Assembly (NCBI GenBank): GCA_946482515.1 | Contig: CAMLRS010000004.1 | Span: forward strand, 62,001-126,000 | Length of the DNA: 64,000 nt | Source of the DNA: an uncultured Flavobacteriales bacterium | Lineage (GTDB): Bacteria > Bacteroidota > Bacteroidia > Flavobacteriales > Crocinitomicaceae | Direction: 5' to 3' | Shown: positions 15,610-23,946 of the stretch, piece by piece | Numbering within the stretch: position 1 is the first letter of the stretch | How the letters are laid out: the number at the start of each line of letters is the position of its first letter | Notes under the pieces: generated by a model | What the model was told of the DNA's origin: nothing | Seen by the model: only the letters and a program-made list of their open reading frames with translations | The model's database searches: none | Program-made: the position numbers and the translations under genes

Positions 15610-17396
15610 GCACATCACCGGAAAAAGGCAGCGTTGGCCTTGTAACGTTCAAGGTCTTCAGCGACGGAGAGCAGATCAACGATTCGTACGAAGTGGCGTC
15701 TATCTGGATTCGTAAAGAAGTGAACCGGATCGGTCAGGCCGTATTGGTGCTCATCGCCGGGGATATGCCCAAACAGGAAATCCCCGAAAGCGATGCCGAA
15801 ACCTTTGCGCCCGGTGCCGTGATCCGCATCGAAGCAGGCTATCAAAGCGATGAAAGCGTGATTTTCGAGGGGATCGTTACTTCCCACAACCTCGATATTC
15901 CCGAACGCGACCAGGCAACACTGCAGGTCGAATGCCGCGATTATGCCTTCCCGACGACCCTCAACCGCAAAAACCGCCTGTTTGAAAAAAGCACCGACAG
16001 CGAAGCCATTACGAAGATCCTGAAAGATTATTCGGATTTGCAGGCCACTGTCGATGCCACCAATACGACCTACAACGAGCTGGTCCAGTATTACAGCTCC
16101 GACTGGGATTTCCTGCTTTCGCGCGCCGATGCAAACGGTTTGCTGGTCATCACCGAAGGCAAAAAGATCACCGTCAAAAAACCCGATCTCTCGGCCAGCG
16201 CTGTTTTGAGCGTTACCTACGGCGAAGACCTCATTGCTTTCCGTGGCGAATTGCAGGCCGCCCAGCAATCACCGGCTATCGAAGCTATTTCGTGGGACAG
16301 CGTTACACAGAAAATCATCACAGCAACAGGCGCCGCACCTTCGCTGAATGCACAGGGAAGCGACACACCTTCTGCCCTTTCCGAGGCCGTTGGCGCCGAA
16401 AAATGGACGCTTCAAACCGAAAGTTGTCCCGACAAAACCGCCCTTCAGTCCTGGGCCGATGCGCAATTGCTGAAAGCCGGCATGTCACGCATCCGTGGCG
16501 AGATCCGTTTCCAGGGCAGCTCACTGGCTGTTCCGGGCTGTCTCATTACGCTGGCCGGATTGGGCAAGCGCTTCAACGGCGATGCCTACATCGGTTCCGT
16601 GGAACACCAGATCACCGAAGGCGAATGGGTCACCACCGCCGGCATGGGAATCGATCCGCAAAGCATTACCGATAACCCCGATGTGGTCGCACCGGCTGCC
16701 TCCGGATTACTCCCCGGCATCGAAGGGTTGCACATCGGCAAAGTGACCAAGCTCGACGAAGATCCGGCAAAAGAAAACCGCATCCAGGTCGAAATTCCGT
16801 TGCTGAACAGCGATAAGAACACCGTATGGGCACGCCTGGCTTCGTTCTGGGCCAGCAACAAATACGGCGGCTTCTTCATCCCCGACATCGACGACGAAGT
16901 CGTGCTCGGCTTCCTGAACAACGATCCGTGCAACGCCGTGATCCTGGGAAGCATGTACAGCTCGAAACAAACGCCTTCGAATACCATTACAGCGAAAAAC
17001 AACCTCCGCACGATCTTCAGCAAATCAGGCTTAAAGATCGAGCTGGAAGAAGAAAAGAAAGATATAACGATCACCACTCCGGGCAAGAACTCCGTGTTGC
17101 TGAGCGACGATCAAAAAACGATCAAGCTCACCGACCAGCACGGCAACAAAATCGTGTTATCGGACAGCGGCATTGTGATCGACTCCGTGAAAGACCTTAC
17201 GCTGAAAGCTGCCAACAATGTAGCGATCAACGGAGGTGTAAACGTGGATGCCAAAGCCGGAAACGGCCTTACACTGAAAGGCGTAAACGTGCAGGCAACT
17301 GCCGACGCATCCTTTACGGCAAAAGGCAACGCCAGTGCGGAAGTTTCGGCTTCCGGGCAAACCATGATCAAAGGAGCCATGGTGATGATCAATTAA
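15606..17396 (+). CDS. eCIS VgrG-like spike/hub protein (Pvc8-like)
   Basis: 596 aa. Residues 1 to about 350 match the phage late-control gene D / gp27 hub (for example FAPGAVIRIEAGYQSDESVIFEGIVTSHN, VQYYSSDWDFLLSRADANG). Residues about 372-450 are a gp5 OB fold (GLHIGKVTKLDEDPA, VWARLASFWASNKYGGFFIPDIDDEVVLGFL, PCNAVILGSMYSSKQTP). The rest is a short-repeat beta-helix needle (NVAINGGVNVDAKAGNGLTL). It forms the trimeric tip under the tube; the PAAR protein directly behind caps it. No extra effector domain is fused. Confidence 0.95.
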   Translation: MSTSPEKGSVGLVTFKVFSDGEQINDSYEVASIWIRKEVNRIGQAVLVLIAGDMPKQEIPESDAETFAPGAVIRIEAGYQSDESVIFEGIVTSHNLDIPERDQATLQVECRDYAFPTTLNRKNRLFEKSTDSEAITKILKDYSDLQATVDATNTTYNELVQYYSSDWDFLLSRADANGLLVITEGKKITVKKPDLSASAVLSVTYGEDLIAFRGELQAAQQSPAIEAISWDSVTQKIITATGAAPSLNAQGSDTPSALSEAVGAEKWTLQTESCPDKTALQSWADAQLLKAGMSRIRGEIRFQGSSLAVPGCLITLAGLGKRFNGDAYIGSVEHQITEGEWVTTAGMGIDPQSITDNPDVVAPAASGLLPGIEGLHIGKVTKLDEDPAKENRIQVEIPLLNSDKNTVWARLASFWASNKYGGFFIPDIDDEVVLGFLNNDPCNAVILGSMYSSKQTPSNTITAKNNLRTIFSKSGLKIELEEEKKDITITTPGKNSVLLSDDQKTIKLTDQHGNKIVLSDSGIVIDSVKDLTLKAANNVAINGGVNVDAKAGNGLTLKGVNVQATADASFTAKGNASAEVSASGQTMIKGAMVMIN

Positions 17397-17407
17397 AAAA
17401 CGAAACA

Positions 17408-17707
17408 ATGGGACTTGCAGCCAGATTAACAGATATGCACGCCTGCCCGATGGTTACTCCGGGGGTTCCTCCGGTTCCTCATGTAGGTGGGCCTGTAAGC
17501 GGACCGGGCGTTCCAACCGTACTGATCGGTGGACTTCCGGCAGCGGTGATGGGTGATATGTGCGTATGCACCGGTCCGCCCGATTCTATTGTAATGGGAT
17601 CGGCCACGGTAATGATCGGAAAGAAACCCGCTGCACGCATGGGTGATACTTGTGCGCATGGCGGTTCTATTGTACTCGGATGTCCAACTGTTCTGATAGG
17701 AGGCTGA
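17408..17707 (+). CDS. eCIS PAAR tip protein (Pvc10-like)
   Basis: 99 aa consisting of one PAAR domain: an early MHACPM, then repeated GGLPAAVMGD, GKKPAARMGDTCAHGG and CPTVLIGG, with Cys and His to bind zinc. It forms the sharp point on the VgrG-like needle. Starts 12 nt after the spike gene and stops 5 nt before the gp25-like gene. No C-terminal toxin extension. Confidence 0.95.
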   Translation: MGLAARLTDMHACPMVTPGVPPVPHVGGPVSGPGVPTVLIGGLPAAVMGDMCVCTGPPDSIVMGSATVMIGKKPAARMGDTCAHGGSIVLGCPTVLIGG

Positions 17708-17711
17708 AGCA

Positions 17712-18113
17712 ATGGAAGACAGACATTACCTCGGAACTGGCTGGGCATTCCCGGTGCGTTTTCACCCGAAAGGCGTTGAGCTGGTTTCGGAAGATGAAGA
17801 CATCCAGGAAAGCCTCCGCATCCTGTTCTCCACTATTCCGGGCGAACGGGTGTTCCGCTTTGAATACGGCTGCGCTGTCCGGAAGTGGGTCTTTTCGAAG
17901 ATCGACCTTTCGGAACAAACCGTTATCAGCGACGTGATCGAACAGGCCATTCGCGAATGGGAGCCACGCATCGTTACCGAATCGGTGGAAGTGGAAGTGC
18001 GCGACGAGCGCGAAGGCATTTTGTGGATCCGCATCAGCTATATGATCCGCCAGACGAACAGTCGTAGCAGTATGGTGTACCCGTTCTATTTCCTGGAAGG
18101 AACTAAACTTTAA
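17712..18113 (+). CDS. eCIS gp25-like baseplate wedge protein (Pvc9-like)
   Basis: 133 aa, the normal family length. GPW/gp25 signature: GTGWAFPVRF, DIQESLRILFSTIPGERVFRFEYGC, VIEQAIREWEPRI, and a C-terminal strand pair. gp25 contributes the handshake strand that nucleates the sheath on the baseplate. Only 3 nt separate it from the gp6/J-like gene. Confidence 0.95.
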   Translation: MEDRHYLGTGWAFPVRFHPKGVELVSEDEDIQESLRILFSTIPGERVFRFEYGCAVRKWVFSKIDLSEQTVISDVIEQAIREWEPRIVTESVEVEVRDEREGILWIRISYMIRQTNSRSSMVYPFYFLEGTKL

Positions 18114-18116
18114 CGC

Positions 18117-21100
18117 ATGGCTTACAGGGATGGATATGACAGATCGGACCGGCTGAAGCGCCTCACGGCACTCAGCCCTTTCACTGTTGTGGACAATTCC
18201 AAAGCCTCACTGCTGCGCCAGTTGCTCGAAATTGCCAGCCGCATCCAGTATTACAACCAGGACCTCGTTCCCAATAATTACTTCGACAAGCTGCTCGATG
18301 AGCTGCGTACTGTTCAGGAGCTGACTTCGAAGAAAAAATCCTTCGATCCGGGCGGCGAAATGGAACCTTCGCAGGCCTTGTTGCTGGCTTTCGTGGAAAA
18401 TCTGCACCGCGTTACAGATCATTACAACGACCGCTGGAACAACTTGCCGGGCTGGTACCTCAACGATTTTCTGAAAGTCAAGCCCTTACCTGTTACCGGC
18501 GACAGGGTCTGGCTCACGTTTACCAAAAACACGCCCGATCCTGTTACCATCGAAAAGAACTTCGGGTTCATCGCAAAAGATGCCAACCAGGATCAGCTGT
18601 TTTACCGCCTGGCCGAAGCGCTGGACGTACACGATATCACCATTGAACAGGCCTGGTCGATTTACTTCGAGCGCAATCACCACCGTGTTCCGGCCTCGCA
18701 GCTGGGCTATGTGACCGCGATCAAGATCAAAGACCTGCTGGCGCCCGATCCTTCGAAGCGAAAGCTGTTGTTTGGCACCCAGCAAAGCGTGCAGGACAGC
18801 AAAGCTGTGGGAATTAAAATCACGGCTCCTTCCCTGCTGCTGCGCGAAGGCAAGCGGGAAGTCACCATTCAGCTGCATTCCGAGCATTCGCATTCCGAAG
18901 ATGGCAGCCGTCATGCGGAAAACGAGCCTTTCGAGCCGCATCGGTACAAATGGGTCATGGAGCTGCAACGGGCCATTGATATGCTGAAGCTCAACGGTGA
19001 CAGCGAAGAAAAAATCCGTTTCGACCTCTTCAACAACCTCTTTTACCTCACCATCAGCACCACCGAAGGCTGGAGCAAGATTCCTGTTTTCGTTGTGCGC
19101 CAGCATGAGGGTAGCCTCATACTGCGATTTGTACTCCCGGAAGAATTTCCGGCTACCGTTCCCTGCAACGAGGAGCAACACTACTTCAATTCGCACAACC
19201 CGGCGCTGCGGCTTTACCTCAACTTCGATGCATGGCTGTATCCGTATTCCTGGATGGAGGAATTCATGTTGCAGAAGATCACCATCCGCACGCACGTGGA
19301 AGGCATCAACAACGTACTCGTTTACAATGAGCTTGGCAAGATCGATAACTCCAAGCCATTCCCGCCATTCGGCATCAATACCGAACAAGGAACCTGGCTG
19401 GCCGTGGGTAATTATGAAATGGCCATCAAGAATACCACGGATATCAACCTGGTGGTGCAGTGGAACCAGCTTCCCAACAACCCAAGAGGTTTGGAAGGTC
19501 ATTACGAAGCTTATAAAAACAACCTCACCAACCGCTCGTTCAGAGTACGCACCCGTTACCTGACCGATTACAAATGGCACGATTCGCAGGGCAAAAGCCA
19601 GTTCACGCTTTTCCAGAGCACATATACAGACGAGCTGGGGCGCACCTTACCGGATGCACCGCTGGCCTCCGAAAGCCGGTTCGACAACATTTCGATCAAG
19701 AAAATGACCGCTGTCAACCAGCCCGAAGAAAGCTACGATTACACGATCAAATCGCGGGCTGGCTTTATCCGCCTTACGCTGGAAGAACCCGAAGGCGGCT
19801 TTGGCGAACAACGCTACCGTCAGCTCTTTGCCGAGCGCATGATGATGAAAAAGTGGCGCAAGAAACGCCTCAAACCGTTGAATCCGCCGATTGCGCCGGT
19901 CATTGAAAAGATCTCGCTCGATTACATCGCCGAAGATGAGATCGATCTGCGCATAGCTCAACCGGATGACGGCCCGAAAGTCTACCAGCTCTACCCGTTC
20001 GGACACGTTTCGTCGTTTGCGGGCATAGAGAAAAACGCCGTTCCGCTTGTTTTTTCGCAGGATACCGATGCCAGCATCCTTTTGGGGATGACCAATGTAA
20101 AAGGTGGCGAAACGCTGTCGCTTTACCTCGATTTTCACACCATCAGCAACGAATTTTCAGCCGATGAGCTGCCGCAGGTCGTTATGTACTGGGGCGACGG
20201 CTACCACTGGCAGCCGGTTCCGGAAGGATTCATCCTGCAGGACGAAACCAACCGCATGCTCATCAGCGGCTCGCTGGTGATCCGCTTTCCCTACGCCATT
20301 CATCCGTCGATGTACGACAAGCAAGGCCTGTTGTGGATTCGCGCCGGAATCGCTAAAAATGCCGGCTGCATTCCGGGATTCAAAGGCATTTATCCCAATG
20401 CCGGGAAGGTCGTGCTGCAAATCGACGATCCGGAAGCGGAAAAATGGAACACGTTCAAAACCGTGAACGGTCCGCTCGAACCGGAAAAGAAATTACCCGG
20501 AATTGTGGCTGTGAACCAGATCACGCCGTTTTATGCCGGACAGGAGCGCGAAGATCAGTTGCAGATGCAGGCCCGCATTTCCGAATACGTTACACACCGC
20601 GGTCGGGCCGTTACGCCACGCGATTACGAACGGTTGACGCTTCAGGCTTTCCCCGACATCGGAAAAGTGAAATGCCTGCCGGATTACAACGTTAAAAACG
20701 CCAAAAAAGGCGTTGTGACGCTGGTCGTGGTGCCACGGATAGGACTTGCAGGTGGCGATTACCGCAAGCCCGTTGCACATTCCGGCCTGATGGCTTCGAT
20801 CGAAGAGTACTTCAAAAAACGGGCTTCGGGCAGCGCATCTATCGACGTCATCAACCCGATTTACGAAGAGCTGATGATCAAATGCAGCATCCGCTTCCGC
20901 AAAGACGCCCATTCGCCTATGCTGGGTATTCAGCTCAAAGCCATGTTCGATCAGCTCATTGCGCCGTGGCAGAAAAGCCGCCAGCTGCCAAAGCTCGGTT
21001 CCGCCGTGAGTGTTTCCCAGCTCTACGATCAGCTGCGCCAGGCCGAATTTGTGGAAGCCATCGACTATTTCTCGGTGGTGCGGGTTTCTGAAGAACGTGC

Positions 21101-21293
21101 CGAACACAACATTCCGGAATACTATACACTTTACGAATACGGAAAAGGCGCCGACCTGATCGAGCCGTCCGAGCCCTATACGGTTTTTGTACCGTCCGAA
21201 TCACACATCATCCACCTTACAGAAGGTCGCGGCGATTCCGATACACCATTCGGTATCGGCGACATGGAAGTGGGCCGAACATTCATTATCTGA
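18117..21293 (+). CDS. eCIS baseplate J/gp6-like protein (Pvc11-like)
   Basis: 1058 aa. The N-terminus (RTALSPFTVVDNSKASLLRQLLEIASRIQYYNQD, in RLKRLTA context) is followed by a large variable middle. The C-terminal third carries the baseplate-J signature YVTHRGRAVTPRDYERLTLQAFPDIGKVKCLP, then VTLVVVPR and QLRQAEFVEAIDYFSVV. It is the main wedge component that triggers sheath contraction. Large size is usual for Bacteroidota eCIS. Followed after 13 nt by the fibre-like gene. Confidence 0.9.
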   Translation: MAYRDGYDRSDRLKRLTALSPFTVVDNSKASLLRQLLEIASRIQYYNQDLVPNNYFDKLLDELRTVQELTSKKKSFDPGGEMEPSQALLLAFVENLHRVTDHYNDRWNNLPGWYLNDFLKVKPLPVTGDRVWLTFTKNTPDPVTIEKNFGFIAKDANQDQLFYRLAEALDVHDITIEQAWSIYFERNHHRVPASQLGYVTAIKIKDLLAPDPSKRKLLFGTQQSVQDSKAVGIKITAPSLLLREGKREVTIQLHSEHSHSEDGSRHAENEPFEPHRYKWVMELQRAIDMLKLNGDSEEKIRFDLFNNLFYLTISTTEGWSKIPVFVVRQHEGSLILRFVLPEEFPATVPCNEEQHYFNSHNPALRLYLNFDAWLYPYSWMEEFMLQKITIRTHVEGINNVLVYNELGKIDNSKPFPPFGINTEQGTWLAVGNYEMAIKNTTDINLVVQWNQLPNNPRGLEGHYEAYKNNLTNRSFRVRTRYLTDYKWHDSQGKSQFTLFQSTYTDELGRTLPDAPLASESRFDNISIKKMTAVNQPEESYDYTIKSRAGFIRLTLEEPEGGFGEQRYRQLFAERMMMKKWRKKRLKPLNPPIAPVIEKISLDYIAEDEIDLRIAQPDDGPKVYQLYPFGHVSSFAGIEKNAVPLVFSQDTDASILLGMTNVKGGETLSLYLDFHTISNEFSADELPQVVMYWGDGYHWQPVPEGFILQDETNRMLISGSLVIRFPYAIHPSMYDKQGLLWIRAGIAKNAGCIPGFKGIYPNAGKVVLQIDDPEAEKWNTFKTVNGPLEPEKKLPGIVAVNQITPFYAGQEREDQLQMQARISEYVTHRGRAVTPRDYERLTLQAFPDIGKVKCLPDYNVKNAKKGVVTLVVVPRIGLAGGDYRKPVAHSGLMASIEEYFKKRASGSASIDVINPIYEELMIKCSIRFRKDAHSPMLGIQLKAMFDQLIAPWQKSRQLPKLGSAVSVSQLYDQLRQAEFVEAIDYFSVVRVSEERAEHNIPEYYTLYEYGKGADLIEPSEPYTVFVPSESHIIHLTEGRGDSDTPFGIGDMEVGRTFII

Positions 21294-21306
21294 AATCAGC
21301 AGTACC

Positions 21307-22044
21307 ATGGCAATACGTAACAGAGATACCTTAAAGAAAAGCTTCAGTGAAGGACAGCGTCCTACGGAAGACGACTTCCGCAACCTGATCGATTCGACGG
21401 TAAATATCCTCGACGACGGCTTTTCCAAGAACGCGCAAACGGGTATCCGCCTCGCACCTTTGTCGGAAGAAGAAGGCACGATGCTGACCTTCCTGCAAAA
21501 CTTCGCCGACGAAACCTCGCGCTGGGAAGTATCCGTAGTGAACTTCCACGATCTGAAGATCAGCAAAGTGACGGGCAAAGACCGTCAGCAGCTGCTGGTG
21601 ATGAAAGACAACGGCGATATCGAGCTGGGTTGTGAAGGGAAACAGGTGTCCATTATCGGCACACTCGACGTGACACAGCGCAAAGGGAATTTTGTCGAAG
21701 CCAGCATTCCGGCCGATGGCAAATGGCACGACGTAACGGAAGACCTGGAAGGCATTTGCGCCCTGGAGATCGTAAGTGTTTACGGAAAGAAAAACACCGG
21801 GAAACACGGTGTGCTGATCGCCCAAGCCACGCATTGCTTCGGCAGCCGGGCGCGAATCCGGAGAGTGCGTTCGCACTACGGCTCTTTCGGTAACCGCATC
21901 AAGATCCGCTGGGTGCGCTCCAAAAACAACCTGGGTTGCCGCCTGCAACTGCGCACACGCTTCTTCCTGGGCGACGATATCTTCATCCGCAGCAATATCT
22001 CGCGCTTGTGGGACGACCCGATGATGGAGAAAAAATACCACTAA
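21307..22044 (+). CDS. Fibre-like or wedge accessory protein of the eCIS
   Basis: 245 aa from the ATG at 21307; a longer in-frame ORF starting at 21187 overlaps the baseplate gene and is not used. The N-terminal KKSFSEGQRPTEDDFRNLID motif resembles the start of many Bacteroidota tail-fibre-like proteins (GxxPTxxxFxxLIDS). Residues about 145-245 form a basic, aromatic domain (SHYGSFGNRIKIRWV, LQLRTRFFLGDDIFIR). No long fibre or Pvc13 homologue occurs elsewhere in the operon, so this is the best candidate for surface contact, though a purely structural role is equally possible. Confidence 0.6.
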   Translation: MAIRNRDTLKKSFSEGQRPTEDDFRNLIDSTVNILDDGFSKNAQTGIRLAPLSEEEGTMLTFLQNFADETSRWEVSVVNFHDLKISKVTGKDRQQLLVMKDNGDIELGCEGKQVSIIGTLDVTQRKGNFVEASIPADGKWHDVTEDLEGICALEIVSVYGKKNTGKHGVLIAQATHCFGSRARIRRVRSHYGSFGNRIKIRWVRSKNNLGCRLQLRTRFFLGDDIFIRSNISRLWDDPMMEKKYH

Positions 22045-22056
22045 ACCCGCACAGCC

Positions 22057-23946
22057 ATGTTCATTCCAAAACGCGAAAAGACCGACAATATCTACCAGCG
22101 CATGCAGGAGCAGACGCTGGAACGGCTGCAGGAGCTCAGCGGCCGTGTCTGGACGGATTACAACGCCCATGATCCGGGTGTGACCATCGCCGACTACATG
22201 AACTATGCCCTGTTCGAAATGCAGTACAAGCTCGACCTGCCTTTCGAAACGTATCTTGGCACTACGCTGGCCCGCTTCGAAGACAGCGGGATCTTTTCCG
22301 CGCGAAAAATATTCGCTCCGTCTGTCGTCACGACAGGCGATTACGAGCAGCTGATCATGCAGGAAATTGCGGGGGTTGAAACCTGCTCGGTAACCATGCA
22401 CAACAGCCGCTACCACATCCAGGTTTCGCTCGAATCGCATTTCAAGGAACAATCGCCGGATGAAGTGCGTAAGGAAGTGATTGCGCTCTACCACCGCAAC
22501 CGCAACCTGTGCGAAGACCTCGCTTCCGTTGAAGTAATCGGGAAACTGCCGCGCCGTCGTAAACGCTTGCAGCTGCAGGACCGGCCACAATACGAGGGCG
22601 AAACACCTGAACGCATCCTGCTGGAAATGCGGCCGCCGGGAACTTATGAATCGTTCCAATACGACTTCCCGGAAGCCTATGGCATTGGTCCGCGCGGTAT
22701 TTCCGGCGAAGCACCTGACAGCTTCCGTTCGCAGGTTTTACAGCTCAAAGCTTACCTGTTGATCGCCGATTTCATGATGGCCGATGTGGCTTCGCAGGTA
22801 CACAACACTGGCGAGCTGCTCCGCCTTTCCGACCAGGTACCGAACGGAAAATTACCGTGGATCGAAATTCCAGATATCGATAAGCTTGTTGACCGCTCCG
22901 CTTTCCGGGAAAGCAAGCCGCTGCACGACGACCAGTTCCTCCAGGAGCAGAAATCGCGCTTCATGGACCTGCTCGATACGCTATACGGCGAAGACACCTC
23001 CGCTTACACCTACAAATACCGCAACACCGCGTTCCGCAATGAGCAGCGCGCTTTGCTCATCCGTGCATTGCCGGATCTGAATGCCAATCGTTTCCGCTCG
23101 TTCAACATCCTCGACCAGCGCGAGACCATGCCGGCCGTCAAACAATTGATCGCTGCACTGCTGGGCTACGACTCCGATCGCGAGGTTCCCGTTCAGGCAC
23201 TGCTCGACCGTTACGGGCTGCACTTGCTGACCGACGAACATTTCTTCGAGCAATACGACGTTTACCTCAACTTCAACGCCCTGGCCGGTGTTTTCTACGA
23301 GCCGATCTTCAACGACGAGCCCGAAGAAGTGCCGGTGGAAAAAGTCGTCTGGGAAGACCATTACCTCGACGAGCTGAAACGCCAGATCACTTTCCTGCGA
23401 CGCAATGCGCTGTTCGAAAGCTTCCTGCTGGTGGGCAGCAACCCGGCCAATTACCGACTGATGCACCTTACGGAAACCGATCGCTATTTGTTGCTGTTCA
23501 ACTATCCCGATCGCAACGAATGGATGATGATGGGTGTGTTCCATGATAAAAACCGGTTGATCACCGCTGCGAACCAGTTCTGGGCCTTCATTCGGCAATT
23601 AAATCCGGAGCGACAGCTGTTCTACATAGTAGAGCATACTCTTTTACGATCTTATGCAGATGCCCCGGAAGAAGACGAGTCGCATCGTTTGTCCATCGTT
23701 ATTTCCGGGCGCTTCAAAAACGACGCCGAGCAGAAAGTGCTCGAAGAATTACTGCGCGAGCGCTTACCGGCACACCTCGAAGTAAAGATCTTCCGGGTGC
23801 AATCGGATTTCCTGTACGCTTTCGAGCAGATCTATTACAAATGGCGACAGGCTTTGGCCGCGAGCGATGAAAAACAGATCCTCCACTTTTCGGAATCCAT
23901 CCGGGCGTTTTTTCGGGTGAGCCGTGATTATGTCAAAAAAATCTAG
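22057..23946 (+). CDS. eCIS baseplate protein (Pvc12-like)
   Basis: 629 aa. The opening WTDYNAHDPGVTIADYMNYALFE is the D-x-x-DPGVT motif that begins gp6/gp7-like wedge proteins; it is also found in Pvc12. The rest is alpha/beta with many charged residues and no membrane segment. It abuts the tape-measure gene exactly (stop TAG, then ATG at 23947). Together with the J-like protein it should build the six wedges. Confidence 0.85.
   Translation: MFIPKREKTDNIYQRMQEQTLERLQELSGRVWTDYNAHDPGVTIADYMNYALFEMQYKLDLPFETYLGTTLARFEDSGIFSARKIFAPSVVTTGDYEQLIMQEIAGVETCSVTMHNSRYHIQVSLESHFKEQSPDEVRKEVIALYHRNRNLCEDLASVEVIGKLPRRRKRLQLQDRPQYEGETPERILLEMRPPGTYESFQYDFPEAYGIGPRGISGEAPDSFRSQVLQLKAYLLIADFMMADVASQVHNTGELLRLSDQVPNGKLPWIEIPDIDKLVDRSAFRESKPLHDDQFLQEQKSRFMDLLDTLYGEDTSAYTYKYRNTAFRNEQRALLIRALPDLNANRFRSFNILDQRETMPAVKQLIAALLGYDSDREVPVQALLDRYGLHLLTDEHFFEQYDVYLNFNALAGVFYEPIFNDEPEEVPVEKVVWEDHYLDELKRQITFLRRNALFESFLLVGSNPANYRLMHLTETDRYLLLFNYPDRNEWMMMGVFHDKNRLITAANQFWAFIRQLNPERQLFYIVEHTLLRSYADAPEEDESHRLSIVISGRFKNDAEQKVLEELLRERLPAHLEVKIFRVQSDFLYAFEQIYYKWRQALAASDEKQILHFSESIRAFFRVSRDYVKKI

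Noticed and set aside
18486..19580. 364-aa minus-strand frame
   Set aside because: Antisense shadow of the J-like baseplate gene.
21331..22659. 442-aa open frame on the minus strand
   Set aside because: Antisense to the fibre-like and Pvc12-like eCIS genes, which have clear family motifs; no motif in the antisense frame.
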